This document shows positions 23,212 to 31,710 of a stretch of 64,000 bases of DNA, piece by piece. The notes beneath the pieces are model-generated. The model was not told the origin of the DNA. It saw only the letters and a list, made by a program, of their open reading frames with translations, and did not search any database. The position numbers and the translations under genes were made by a program. The stretch is from Agromyces cerinus subsp. cerinus (GTDB taxonomy: Bacteria; Actinomycetota; Actinomycetes; Actinomycetales; Microbacteriaceae). Every line of letters begins with the position of its first letter. Position 1 is the stretch's first letter. The stretch is from the NCBI RefSeq assembly GCF_900142065.1, contig NZ_FSRJ01000001.1:868001-932000 (forward strand). The letters run 5' to 3'.

Positions 23212-23403
23212 CTACTCGACGAGCGTCCGGAACACCTCGTACACCATGAACGCCGGCCAGAAGATGCCCTGGAAGAACGCCCAGATGAAGGCCCAGAACG
23301 CATCGGCCTGCTGGAAGAAGAACACCCAGGCCCCGATGATGCCGAGACCGTAGATCGCACCGCCGCCGGCGAAGCATCCGGCGTTCGAAGTCCTGTCAGT
23401 CAT
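23212..23403 (-). CDS. Small aromatic-rich two-helix membrane protein
   Basis: 63 residues. After a short soluble start (MTDRTSNAGCFAGGGAIYG) two aromatic-rich hydrophobic segments follow, LGIIGAWVFFFQQ and FWAFIWAFFQGIFWPAFMVY, with the tail EVFRTLVE. ATG 23403 has AGGAGG 8 nt upstream. Similar short proteins are widespread in actinobacteria, often near transporters; no function is known. Confidence 0.75.
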   Translation of the reverse strand: MTDRTSNAGCFAGGGAIYGLGIIGAWVFFFQQADAFWAFIWAFFQGIFWPAFMVYEVFRTLVE

Positions 23404-23544
23404 CTCTCGACCTCCTGGCCACACGATACGCCGCCGGCACCGCTCCCGACCATTGCTCCGAACGTCGGCGTTCGCCGAATTCGACGGCGCCGAGCAGAAC
23501 GGGACGACCGTCGCAGCACCATGGTCGCGACCGGATATACTCCC

Positions 23545-25074
23545 ATGGCGACGCAAACATCGCACGTCACCGTCCGCCCCGAACCCGTTGAGATCCGCAT
23601 GGCAAGAAACCTGACCACCGGCGCCCCGTGGCGGGTCATCCTCGTATTCGCGGTTCCGTTGCTCATCGGCAACGTGGTGCAGCAGCTCTACCAGGTGGTC
23701 GATGCGATCGTCGTCGGCAGGCAGCTCGGCATCGACTCGCTCGCGGCGGTCGGAGCCACCGGGTCACTGCTGTTCCTGCTGTTGGGATTCGCGTGGGGCG
23801 TCACCTCGGGCTTCGCGATCCCGACCGCGCAAGCGTTCGGCTCGGGTGACCTCGGTGCCGTACGCCGTTCGGTCGCGGCGGGCACACTCCTGACCGGCGC
23901 CATGAGCGTCGTCCTCACGATCGGGGCGCCGCTCATCGCGGGCCCGGCGCTGCAACTGCTGCAGACGCCTGAGGAACTGCTCGCCGAGGCGACGGTGTTC
24001 GCGCAGATCAGCTTCGTCGGGGCATCCGCCGTGATGTTCTTCAACTACCTGTCTGCGGTGATCCGCGCGATCGGCGACTCGCGCACCCCGCTCGTCTTCC
24101 TGACGCTGTCGTGCCTGCTGAACATCGGGCTCGTGTTGCTCATGGTGGGCCCGCTCGACTGGGGCGTCGCCGGGGCCGCCCTCGCAACGGTCGTCTCGCA
24201 GGCTGTGTCGGTCGTGCTGTGCCTCGAGTTCATCCGCCGCCGGATTCCGGTGCTGCACGTGCGTCGCGCCGACTGGCGGGTGTCGCGTGCCGAGATGGTC
24301 GAGCACCTGCGCCTGGGCATGCCGATGGGCTTCCAGACCTCGATCATCGCGATCGGCACGCTCACGGTGCAGGTCGCGCTGAACGAGCTCGGCGCCGATG
24401 CGGTGGCCGCGTACACGACGGCATCGCGAGTGGATTCGATCGCGGTGGCGCTCCTGTCGTCGCTCGGCCTCGCGGCGTCGATGTTCGCCGCCCAGAATCT
24501 CGGCGGGCAGCGCCCCGACCGCATCCGACGCGGCGTGGTGCAGGCGGTCTGGATGTCGATCGGCGCCGCCATCGTCATCGGCGCCCCGCTCATCATCTTC
24601 AGCGAACAGCTGGTGCGGGTGTTCGTCGGCGACGGATCCGAGGCGGTGGTGGATGCCGCGGCGTACATGCTCGTCGTCGACGGCTTCACCTACTCGGCCC
24701 TCGGCGTGCTGTTCGTGCTGCGCGGCGTGCTGCAGGGTCTCGGGCGAACGGTGGCGCCGACCGTGACCGGCGTGGTCGAGCTCGTCATGCGGGTCGGCGC
24801 GGCGATCGTGCTCGGATCGGCGTTCGGCTTCGTCGGCGTGGTGTGGAGCAACCCGCTTGCGTGGCTCGGTGCGATCGCGCTGCTCGTTCCCGCCTACATG
24901 ATCGAGCATCGACGACTCGGCAGGATGCGGGTCGAGCCGCTGGCTCCGACGCCGACCACGCCCATTCCGATCGTCGGACCGGTCGATGGATCCATGAACG
25001 TCGACGCGGTGGTCACCGGGTCGATCCCGGTTCAGGACCTCGACGACGTGCCCCGGAAGGCGACCTCGGCCTGA
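23545..25074 (+). CDS. MATE family efflux transporter
   Basis: About 509 residues with twelve hydrophobic helices in two six-helix halves. The opening RVILVFAVPLLIGNVVQQLY followed by VVDAIVVGRQLG is the MATE signature, and the second half starts near HLRLGMPMGFQTSIIAIGT. MATE proteins export drugs or metabolites using a Na+ or H+ gradient. The start is uncertain: ATG 23545, or ATG 23599 (MARNLTTGAPW), which matches typical MATE N-termini. A TATACT box at 23536-23541 is too close to 23545 and would fit 23599 better. Confidence 0.9.
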   Translation: MATQTSHVTVRPEPVEIRMARNLTTGAPWRVILVFAVPLLIGNVVQQLYQVVDAIVVGRQLGIDSLAAVGATGSLLFLLLGFAWGVTSGFAIPTAQAFGSGDLGAVRRSVAAGTLLTGAMSVVLTIGAPLIAGPALQLLQTPEELLAEATVFAQISFVGASAVMFFNYLSAVIRAIGDSRTPLVFLTLSCLLNIGLVLLMVGPLDWGVAGAALATVVSQAVSVVLCLEFIRRRIPVLHVRRADWRVSRAEMVEHLRLGMPMGFQTSIIAIGTLTVQVALNELGADAVAAYTTASRVDSIAVALLSSLGLAASMFAAQNLGGQRPDRIRRGVVQAVWMSIGAAIVIGAPLIIFSEQLVRVFVGDGSEAVVDAAAYMLVVDGFTYSALGVLFVLRGVLQGLGRTVAPTVTGVVELVMRVGAAIVLGSAFGFVGVVWSNPLAWLGAIALLVPAYMIEHRRLGRMRVEPLAPTPTTPIPIVGPVDGSMNVDAVVTGSIPVQDLDDVPRKATSA

Positions 25075-25086
25075 CTCCCGAGTCGG

Positions 25087-25560
25087 TCAGTGCGGGACCG
25101 TCCATGCGTAGGTGGCGCCGCCATGCACGACGACGATCACGCCGTCGCAGTCGAGGCCGTCGGGCGGCTCGGCGCCGAGACGGACGATGCGTTCGGCGAA
25201 GACCGGGGGTGTCGGGTCTGCAACGGCTGCGCACCCCTCGGGCGGGACTGCATCCGCCGGCGTGTTCCAGGCTGCTGCCGCGGCGCCCGTCGCCGGATTC
25301 CACACGAGCCGGATGTCGAGAGCCGACTCCGGGATGCGTTGCACGACGGGCAGCGCCCGAACGTCGGGGTCGAGCGCGGACAGCCGGTACGCGTATTCCG
25401 TTCGGTCGCCGACCGGTTGCGACCCGAACGCGACGTTCGCGGCGATGAGCAGGCCGCCGAACGTGCCCGCCACGAGCACGAACCAGAGGATGCCGCTCTG
25501 CAGGGGGCTCATCCGAGGCGTGGCGTCGATCAGGTTGCTCGAGCGAAGTGGTGCGTCCAT
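25087..25560 (-). CDS. Single-pass membrane protein of unknown function
   Basis: 157 residues. One transmembrane helix (SGILWFVLVAGTFGGLLIAA) lies at about 22-44, preceded by a short cytoplasmic start and followed by an extracytoplasmic domain (YAYRLSALDPDVRALPVVQR; DGVIVVVHGGATYAWTVPH). A pair of cysteines (EGCAAVADP, DGLDCDGVI) may form a disulfide. It converges on the MATE gene with only 12 nt between the stops. No family recognised. Confidence 0.65.
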   Translation of the reverse strand: MDAPLRSSNLIDATPRMSPLQSGILWFVLVAGTFGGLLIAANVAFGSQPVGDRTEYAYRLSALDPDVRALPVVQRIPESALDIRLVWNPATGAAAAAWNTPADAVPPEGCAAVADPTPPVFAERIVRLGAEPPDGLDCDGVIVVVHGGATYAWTVPH

Positions 25561-25676
25561 GGTGACCCATCTAACGCGGCCGAGGGTAAAGGGCGGGTCA
25601 GGGCCGGCCCGGGCTCGTCCGAGATCGCCGACTTCGCTCGCCGTCGAGATGCGACCAGAGGGATACCCGGCGGACG

Positions 25677-26462
25677 TCAGTCGGCGATGCGCGCCCGGAG
25701 GCCGGCCAACTCGTCGGTCGTCAGCCCGCCCGAGGCGAGGTAGGCCGCACTGCCGCCGTACTCGGTGTCGACCCAGGCGAGGGCCTGCTCGATGGCGTCG
25801 GGAGGGGTGCCGGTGACGAGGTTCCGCAGCTCGGGGGTCAGGGGGAGTCCGAACGACGCGATCATCTGCAGCATGCCATCGGCCCAGGGGCCGGCGAGAT
25901 TCTCCTCGGATGCCGCATAGTCCGCCACGATCGCGGTGCGCTCCGCGCCGGCCGCATCGAGCATGAGCGCCGTGGCCACGCCCGTGCGGTCCTTCCCGGC
26001 GGTGCAGTGCACGAGCACCGCGGAGGGGGAATCATCGGTCGACGCCGCGATGCGGCGCGCGACCTCGGCGAACTGGGCGGCGCCGTGCTGCAGCATGCCG
26101 ACGTACAGGCCGCCGAGCGTGGGCACCGACGCCGCAGCGTCGGCGAGCGCCTCGGCCGACGGCGCTGCGCCGTCGGCGAAGAACTGCTGTGCCATGTCCG
26201 CCATGGCGCCTTCGAGCAGCGCGAGCTCGACCACGGTGAACGGCCGGGATGTCGGAATGCGGTCCGGCGCAGCCTGTCGTTCATCGGGAGTGCGGAAGTC
26301 GACGATGACGCCGATGTCGGTGGCGGCGAGCTCGGCGAGCCCGGTGTCGGTCAGGCCCGAGAGGGCGTCGGAGCGGAAGAGCACGCCGGACCGCGTCGTG
26401 CCTCCGGCGGTGAGCGGCATTCCGCCGGTGTCGCGGAAGTTGTAGAACCCGTCGATCGTCAT
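25677..26462 (-). CDS. Tyrosine-protein phosphatase, PTP/DSP-like (Y_phosphatase3)
   Basis: 261 residues. The phosphatase loop VHCTAGKDRTG carries Cys153 and Arg159 (CX5R). The N-terminus GFYNFRDTGGMPL and VLFRSDALSGLTDTG, VIVDFRTPDER are typical of the MptpB/Y_phosphatase3 family, which removes phosphate from tyrosine and in some members phosphoinositides. Start ATG 26462 gives the canonical N-terminus. It lies just downstream, on the same strand, of the TetR gene but 97 nt away. Confidence 0.9.
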   Translation of the reverse strand: MTIDGFYNFRDTGGMPLTAGGTTRSGVLFRSDALSGLTDTGLAELAATDIGVIVDFRTPDERQAAPDRIPTSRPFTVVELALLEGAMADMAQQFFADGAAPSAEALADAAASVPTLGGLYVGMLQHGAAQFAEVARRIAASTDDSPSAVLVHCTAGKDRTGVATALMLDAAGAERTAIVADYAASEENLAGPWADGMLQMIASFGLPLTPELRNLVTGTPPDAIEQALAWVDTEYGGSAAYLASGGLTTDELAGLRARIAD

Positions 26463-26559
26463 GGTCGCTACCGTAACGCGGCGCGCGACGATGCGCCGTG
26501 TCATCGGCGCGTGTGGCCGAGGTGGCTGGGGAGCCTTGGTCGACGCGCCGGCCGAGCGG

Positions 26560-27189
26560 TCACGGCCGGTGCTCCCGGCCGACGATGCGTTCGGCGTACC
26601 CGGCGTAGTCCGCCGCGATCTCGACGGCCGACAGCGGGCCGGCGGCGTCGAACCATTGGGACACGCCGGTGCACATCGTGATCATCGCACGAGCCGACTG
26701 GCGAGGGTCGGGCGCGACGAAGACGCCGTGCGAGGCGCCGGCCCGCAGGATCTCGACGAGCATGCGCTCCTGGCGATCGCGGGCGGCGATGTGCCTGGCA
26801 CGGGCGACGGGCTCGAGACTGCGCAGTTCGGTGGCGGCGAGGAACGCGAGCTCCTTGCGGTGCGCATGGAACAGCACGAGGCACTCGATGTGCAGCTGCA
26901 ACTGTTGCTCGAGGTCTGCGCCGGCCTCGGCGAGTGCGGCCTCGCTGCGACGCCAGAGGTCGGCCATGGCGTGATCCATGATGGCCACGATGATCGCCTG
27001 CTTCGAGGGGAAGTGGTGGTACAGGCCGGGCACCGACATGTTCGCCGCCGACGCGAGCGTGCGCGTGCTGGTGCCGTGGTAGCCGTGCGTCACGAAGGTC
27101 TGCACGGCGGTTCGCAACAGCGGTGGCAAGGGGTCTTCGTCGAAATCGCGCCAGTCCATCCGCGCGGCAGTCTCCTGATCGCCGGTCAT
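26560..27189 (-). CDS. TetR-family regulator of the adjacent catabolic genes
   Basis: 209 residues. The N-terminal helix-turn-helix is YHGTSTRTLASAANMSVPGL followed by YHHFPSKQAIIVAIMDHAM. The ligand domain ends with ADYAGYAERIVGREHRP. ATG 27189 has AGGAGG 5 nt upstream and is preferred over GTG 27195. It is divergent from the SDR / acyl-CoA dehydrogenase operon, and an imperfect 18-bp palindrome lies in the shared intergenic region, so it probably represses that operon. The ligand is likely an acyl-CoA or pathway intermediate (inference). Confidence 0.85.
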   Translation of the reverse strand: MTGDQETAARMDWRDFDEDPLPPLLRTAVQTFVTHGYHGTSTRTLASAANMSVPGLYHHFPSKQAIIVAIMDHAMADLWRRSEAALAEAGADLEQQLQLHIECLVLFHAHRKELAFLAATELRSLEPVARARHIAARDRQERMLVEILRAGASHGVFVAPDPRQSARAMITMCTGVSQWFDAAGPLSAVEIAADYAGYAERIVGREHRP

Positions 27190-27233
27190 CGCCACCTCCT
27201 CGTCTGCTGGATCGAATCATGCCATGAGAGGGG

Positions 27234-27287
27234 TTGACACCCCGCTGGCGTCTCGTGACACTTGAGGCTACCGAACGCTCGCTCGGT
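27234..27287 (+). promoter_or_regulatory. Promoter with putative TetR operator for the SDR operon
   Basis: TTGACA at 27234-27239 is a perfect -35; a weak -10 (GACACT, 27257-27262) follows at 17 bp. Directly after it, 27270-27287 reads ACCGAACGCTCGCTCGGT, an 18-bp near-palindrome (7 of 9 positions match). It lies between the divergent TetR gene and the SDR gene, where a repressor would block transcription start. Confidence 0.55.
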
Positions 27288-27300
27288 TCGACCACAACGG

Positions 27301-28092
27301 ATGCAAATGGACAACGACAACGCAGTCAACGCTCATCGACTGGCCGGCAAGACGGCCCTGATCACCGGTGCCAGCCGCGGCATCGGACTCGCCATAGCCC
27401 GGCGGCTCGCCGCCGAGGGCGCCCGGGTCTGCATCACGGCCCGGAAGCCCGAACCGCTCGCCGATGCCGCGGCGTCCTTTCCCGACGGCACGGCGATCTT
27501 CGTCGCAGGAAGGAGCGATGACCCCGGGCACCGGGCCGAGGTCATGGAGACCATCGCCGGCGAGTTCGGCGGCCTCGACATCCTGGTGAACAACGCGGGC
27601 ATCAACCCGGTCTACGGGCCGCTGATCGACCTCGACCTCACCGGTGCGCGCAAGCTCGTGGAGGTGAACGTGCTCGGCACCCTCGCGTGGACGCAGGCGG
27701 CCTACCACCACGAGGCGCTCGGCTTCGCGGCGCGGCGCGGGGTGGTGGTCAACGTGGCCTCGGTCACCGGTCTCATTCCGTCGGAGGGCATCGGCATGTA
27801 CGGCATCACGAAGGCCGCGCTCATCCACCTCACGCGCACCCTGGCGGCCGAACTCGGCCCCGACATCCGCGTGAACGCCGTCGCCCCCGCGGTCGTCAAG
27901 ACCCAGTTCGCCCGCGTGCTCTACGAAGGCAAGGAGGAGGAGGTGGCCGCCGCCTATCCGCTCGCGCGCCTCGGAACCCCCGATGACATCGCCGGCGCCG
28001 TCGCCTACTTCGCGAGCGACGACTCCGCGTGGGTCACCGGGCAGACCCTGGTGCTCGACGGCGGACTCCTCTCGGCCGGAGGAGCGGCGTGA
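27301..28092 (+). CDS. SDR-family oxidoreductase
   Basis: 263 residues, classical short-chain dehydrogenase. The nucleotide motif is TGASRGIG, NNAG occurs in LDILVNNAGINPVYGP, the catalytic residues lie in NVASVTGLIP (Ser) and YGITKAALIHL (YxxxK), and the C-terminus has the usual VTGQTLVLDGG. In this operon it could act as a 3-hydroxyacyl-CoA or alcohol dehydrogenase. Starts at ATG 27301 and 27307 are both possible; no clear ribosome binding site. The 3' end overlaps the acyl-CoA dehydrogenase gene (GTGA). Confidence 0.88.
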   Translation: MQMDNDNAVNAHRLAGKTALITGASRGIGLAIARRLAAEGARVCITARKPEPLADAAASFPDGTAIFVAGRSDDPGHRAEVMETIAGEFGGLDILVNNAGINPVYGPLIDLDLTGARKLVEVNVLGTLAWTQAAYHHEALGFAARRGVVVNVASVTGLIPSEGIGMYGITKAALIHLTRTLAAELGPDIRVNAVAPAVVKTQFARVLYEGKEEEVAAAYPLARLGTPDDIAGAVAYFASDDSAWVTGQTLVLDGGLLSAGGAA

Positions 28093-29312
28093 GCGCGCCT
28101 GCGCAGGACGTCGAGGCGCTCCGCCTGCGCACGCGTGACTTCATCCGCGATGTCGTGATCCCCGCCGAGCCCGGGCCCGACGTGCGGTTGAGCGAGGAGC
28201 TGCGAGACGCACTGATGGCGGCAGCCAAGGACGCGGGCGTCTTCGCTCCGCATGTCGCTCGCGAGTACGGCGGGCAAGGAGTGCCGATCGAGCACTGGTC
28301 GCCCATCTTCCAAGAGGCCGGCTACTCGCCGATCGGGCCGAGCGTGCTGAACTGCATGGCGCCCGACGAGGGCAACATGCACATGCTCGGCATCATCGCG
28401 ACGGAGGCCCAGAAGCAGCGCTACCTGGCGCCGCTCGCGTCGGGCGAGGTGCGGTCGTGCTTCGCGATGACGGAGCCGCATCCGGGCGCCGGATCCGACC
28501 CGGACGCGCTGCGCACCGAGGCGGTGAAGGTCGCCGGCGGCTGGCTGATCAACGGCCACAAGCGTTTCATCAGCGGCGCCGAGGTGGCGGGCTTCTCGAT
28601 CGTGATGGCCCGCAACGACGCCGGTGACGGCGTGCCGGCCGGGGCGACGATGCTGCTGGTCGACATGGACAATCCGGGGATCAGGGTCGGGCAGCAGATC
28701 CATGCGATCGACCGCGCGATCGCGGGCGGGCACCCGCACGTGCACCTCGAGGACTGCTTCGTCGCCGACGACGCCGTGCTGGGCGCGCCGGGTGAGGGAT
28801 TCCGATACGCGCAGGTGCGGCTCGGCCCAGCCCGCCTCACCCACTGCATGCGATGGCTCGGCCTCGCTCGACGGTCCCTCGACATCGTGCTCGACCGGGC
28901 CGAGGCGCGCGAGATCTTCGGACACCGCATCGCCGACCTGGGCATCGCGCAGGACATGATCGCGCAGTCGGTCATCGACATCGAGACATCCGATGCGATC
29001 ATCACCAAGACCGCGGCCCTGCTCGAACGCGATCCGAAGGCCGGATCCGCCCTTTCGTCCATCGCCAAGGTGCACTGCTCGGAGGCCGTCTTCCGGGTGA
29101 TCGATCGAGCGATCCAGCTCTGCGGCGGCGACGGCGTCACCGATCGCCTGCCCCTCGCGTCGTACATGAACGAGGTGCGACCGTTCCGCATCTACGACGG
29201 CTCGAACGAGACGCACAAGTGGGCGATCTCCCGCCGTGCATCCTCCCGCCGCCGCAAGGAGGTCGCCGCCGGCGCCGCCAGGATGGACGTCGTCGACGGT
29301 GATGTCTGGTGA
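28089..29312 (+). CDS. Acyl-CoA dehydrogenase, ACAD10/11-like
   Basis: 407 residues with the normal three-part fold: N-terminal helices (RTRDFIRDVVIPAEPG), the central FAD strand domain (CFAMTEPHPGAGSDP, GWLINGHKRFISGAEVAG) and the C-terminal helical domain (AREIFGHRIADLGIAQDMIA, FRIYDGSNETHKWAI). It introduces a 2,3 double bond into an acyl-CoA, passing electrons to ETF. GTG 28089 overlaps the SDR stop, and its own stop overlaps the phosphotransferase start. The neighbouring phosphotransferase-like gene marks it as the ACAD10/11 type. Confidence 0.92.
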   Translation: MSAPAQDVEALRLRTRDFIRDVVIPAEPGPDVRLSEELRDALMAAAKDAGVFAPHVAREYGGQGVPIEHWSPIFQEAGYSPIGPSVLNCMAPDEGNMHMLGIIATEAQKQRYLAPLASGEVRSCFAMTEPHPGAGSDPDALRTEAVKVAGGWLINGHKRFISGAEVAGFSIVMARNDAGDGVPAGATMLLVDMDNPGIRVGQQIHAIDRAIAGGHPHVHLEDCFVADDAVLGAPGEGFRYAQVRLGPARLTHCMRWLGLARRSLDIVLDRAEAREIFGHRIADLGIAQDMIAQSVIDIETSDAIITKTAALLERDPKAGSALSSIAKVHCSEAVFRVIDRAIQLCGGDGVTDRLPLASYMNEVRPFRIYDGSNETHKWAISRRASSRRRKEVAAGAARMDVVDGDVW

Positions 29313-30388
29313 TCTCGACGCCCGACGGGGTGGAGGTCGTCGCCACCGGAGCGGATGCCGCGGCCCTGGCGCTCCCGCCGCTGCTGGTGCTCGATGCACT
29401 GACCGAGTTCCTGGATGCCGAAGGGCTGGGCTCGGGCGCGATCTCGTGGCAGCGCATCGGAGAGGGCCATTCGAACCTGACCTACCTGCTGCGCCGAGGG
29501 GAGCGCTCGCTCGTGCTCCGGCGCGGACCTCGGCCGCCGCTGCCGAAGTCCACCCATGACATGGTGCGCGAGTCGCGCATCCAGCTGCTCGTGAAGGCCG
29601 CCGGCATCCCGGTGCCCGACATCGTCGCCGTGTGCGCGGACGATTCGGTGCTCGGCGTGCCCTTCTACGTGATGGACCACCTCGACGGGGTCGTCATCAC
29701 CGACGACGAGCCGGCCGGGCTCGACACCCCGGAGCAGCGCAGGGCCACCGCCTTCGCAGCCGTCGATGCCCTGGTCACGCTGCACGGCGTCGACGTGGGC
29801 AGCGGCGGCCTCGAGCGCGTGGGTCGTCCCGACGGCTATCTGGAGCGGCAGGTGAGCCTGTTCTCCTCGCTGTGGGATGCCTCGACACGGCGTTCGGTAC
29901 CGGAGATCGCGTCCGTGGCGTCCTGGCTCGCGGCCAACACGCCGAAGAGTCAGCGCGCCTCGGTCGTGCATGGCGACTACCGCATCGGTAATCTCATGTT
30001 CGAGCACGGGGCCCCTCCGCGGGTGCTGGCGATCCTGGACTGGGAGATGGCGACGGTCGGCGACCCGCTCGCCGACCTCGGCTACTTCCTCGCCACGTAC
30101 GCGGAGGCGGGGGCGGCGACGACCCCGCTCGAACTCACGCCGGTCACCCGCCGCCTCGGCTCTCCGTCACGGGCGGAGCTTGCGGCGCGGTACGGCGCGG
30201 CGACGGGCCTCGACCTGTCGGACCTCCGCTGGTATCAGGCTCTCGCGCTGTGGAAGGCCGCCGTGTTCTGCGAGGCGATCTACACGCGGTGGCTGAACGG
30301 CGAACGTCCGGGCGATCGGTTCGCGCCGACGCTCGCCGACGGCGTGCCCGCGCTCGTCAGGGAGTCGGCCAGGCTGATCGAGGGCTGA
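29309..30388 (+). CDS. Aminoglycoside-phosphotransferase-like kinase paired with the acyl-CoA dehydrogenase
   Basis: 359 residues of the APH/ChoK fold. The ATP loop region is IGEGHSNLTYLLRRG, the catalytic loop VVHGDYRIGNLMF (Asp of HGD) and the metal site ILDWEMATVGDPLADLGYFL. In human ACAD10/11 and many actinobacterial clusters such a kinase accompanies an acyl-CoA dehydrogenase and phosphorylates 4-hydroxyacyl-CoA so that the hydroxyl can be lost. That reaction is a good hypothesis here. GTG 29309 overlaps the dehydrogenase stop. It is the last gene of the plus-strand operon. Confidence 0.9.
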   Translation: MISTPDGVEVVATGADAAALALPPLLVLDALTEFLDAEGLGSGAISWQRIGEGHSNLTYLLRRGERSLVLRRGPRPPLPKSTHDMVRESRIQLLVKAAGIPVPDIVAVCADDSVLGVPFYVMDHLDGVVITDDEPAGLDTPEQRRATAFAAVDALVTLHGVDVGSGGLERVGRPDGYLERQVSLFSSLWDASTRRSVPEIASVASWLAANTPKSQRASVVHGDYRIGNLMFEHGAPPRVLAILDWEMATVGDPLADLGYFLATYAEAGAATTPLELTPVTRRLGSPSRAELAARYGAATGLDLSDLRWYQALALWKAAVFCEAIYTRWLNGERPGDRFAPTLADGVPALVRESARLIEG

Positions 30389-30409
30389 GCGACGTGCAGG
30401 GCCCGGTCG

Positions 30410-31651
30410 TCAGTCTCGTCCGACGACGAAGCTCGCCACGGTCGCGACGCTGCCGCCGAAGTTCAGTGTGGCCACGTTCCTGGCGCCCTCGACCTGCGTC
30501 TCGCCGGCCTGGTCGAGCACCTGGAGGCGGGCATCGTTGAGCATCCGCACTCCGGTGGCGCCGACCGGGTGCCCGCCGGAGAGCAGCCCGCCGGATGGGT
30601 TCACCGGGATGGATCCGTCCATCTCCATCCGGCCGTCCTCGATCGCCTGCCAGGCCTTGCCCGGTTCGGTGATGCCGAGGTGGTCGATGGCCATGTATGA
30701 GCTGATCGAGAAGCAGTCGTGCAGCTCGATGGCGTCGAGGTCGCCGGGACCCGCGATGCCGGCACGGTGGTAACTGTCCGTGATCGCGGCCCGAAGGTGC
30801 GGGAAGAGATACTCGCTGTCGACGGAGGCGCGCAGTTTCTCGTCGAGCGCCATCGACGAGGTCGAGTGCCCCCAGCCCTTGATGCGCGGCGGCAGGCCGC
30901 TGTACCCGTGCTCCACGCGCCAGCGCTCCGCGTACTCGCGGCTGGCCAGCACCACCGCGCTCGCACCGTCGCTGATGCGCCCGCAGTCGCTCTTGCGCAG
31001 GGAGCCCTGCACGATCGGGTTCGTCTCGTCGTCGTCGGCGAAGGACGCCGCGGTCTCGACCCAGTCGCGCGTCTGCGCGAGCGGATTGCGACGTGCGTTC
31101 GCTCGGCTGTTCTGCACGAGCCTCGAGAGGTGCTCGGTGGTCATGCCGCCGTGGCGCCGCGAGATCTCGTCGGCGATGCGGTCGAACGCCGTCGGCCAGG
31201 CGAGCTCGCCGAGATCCTCTCGTGAGCGCCAGCTCGCGCATCCGAGGTGGTTCGCCGCGACGGTGCCGGGAACGTTGCGCATCTGCTCGACGCCGACCAC
31301 GAGGACGACGTCGTAGAAGCCGGCCTCGATGTCGGCCATCGCGCCGAGCGCGGCCATGCTGCCCGACGCGCACGCCGCCTCGTGGCGTGATGAGGGCAGC
31401 TGTCGCCATTCCTCCATGACCGCCGGAAGCATCGCGCCGAGGTGCGACTGCCCGGTGAAGATCTCGCTCGAGTGGTTGCCGACATGCCCGCGCTGGATGT
31501 CGCCCGGATCGATCGCGGCATCCGCGACGGCGCCGAGCGCGGCTTCCTGCATCAGGGAGAACACCCCATCATCGACGCCCTCTGCGGCGAGGTTGCGCTT
31601 GAAGTCCGTCTGGGCTCCACCCAGGAGGTACACGCCTCGTGTGCTGCTCAT
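30410..31651 (-). CDS. Thiolase-family protein (SCP2-thiolase-like)
   Basis: 413 residues. The thiolase fold is visible in EAACASGSMAALGAMADIEA with the nucleophilic Cys, DAIELHDCFSISSYMAIDHL, VNPSGGLLSGGHPVGATGVR with the GHP histidine, and a terminal NFGGSVATVASFVVGRD. The SCP2-type family often cleaves branched-chain or sterol-side-chain 3-ketoacyl-CoA, sometimes with a DUF35 partner, which is absent here. It is the last gene of a seven-gene minus-strand operon and converges on the SDR operon. Confidence 0.88.
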   Translation of the reverse strand: MSSTRGVYLLGGAQTDFKRNLAAEGVDDGVFSLMQEAALGAVADAAIDPGDIQRGHVGNHSSEIFTGQSHLGAMLPAVMEEWRQLPSSRHEAACASGSMAALGAMADIEAGFYDVVLVVGVEQMRNVPGTVAANHLGCASWRSREDLGELAWPTAFDRIADEISRRHGGMTTEHLSRLVQNSRANARRNPLAQTRDWVETAASFADDDETNPIVQGSLRKSDCGRISDGASAVVLASREYAERWRVEHGYSGLPPRIKGWGHSTSSMALDEKLRASVDSEYLFPHLRAAITDSYHRAGIAGPGDLDAIELHDCFSISSYMAIDHLGITEPGKAWQAIEDGRMEMDGSIPVNPSGGLLSGGHPVGATGVRMLNDARLQVLDQAGETQVEGARNVATLNFGGSVATVASFVVGRD

Positions 31652-31710
31652 CTGCTTCGACTCCCGTCGGGATCTGTCTTTCGGTCAGCTGCGTGCGGGC
31701 GCAGGCGCCC

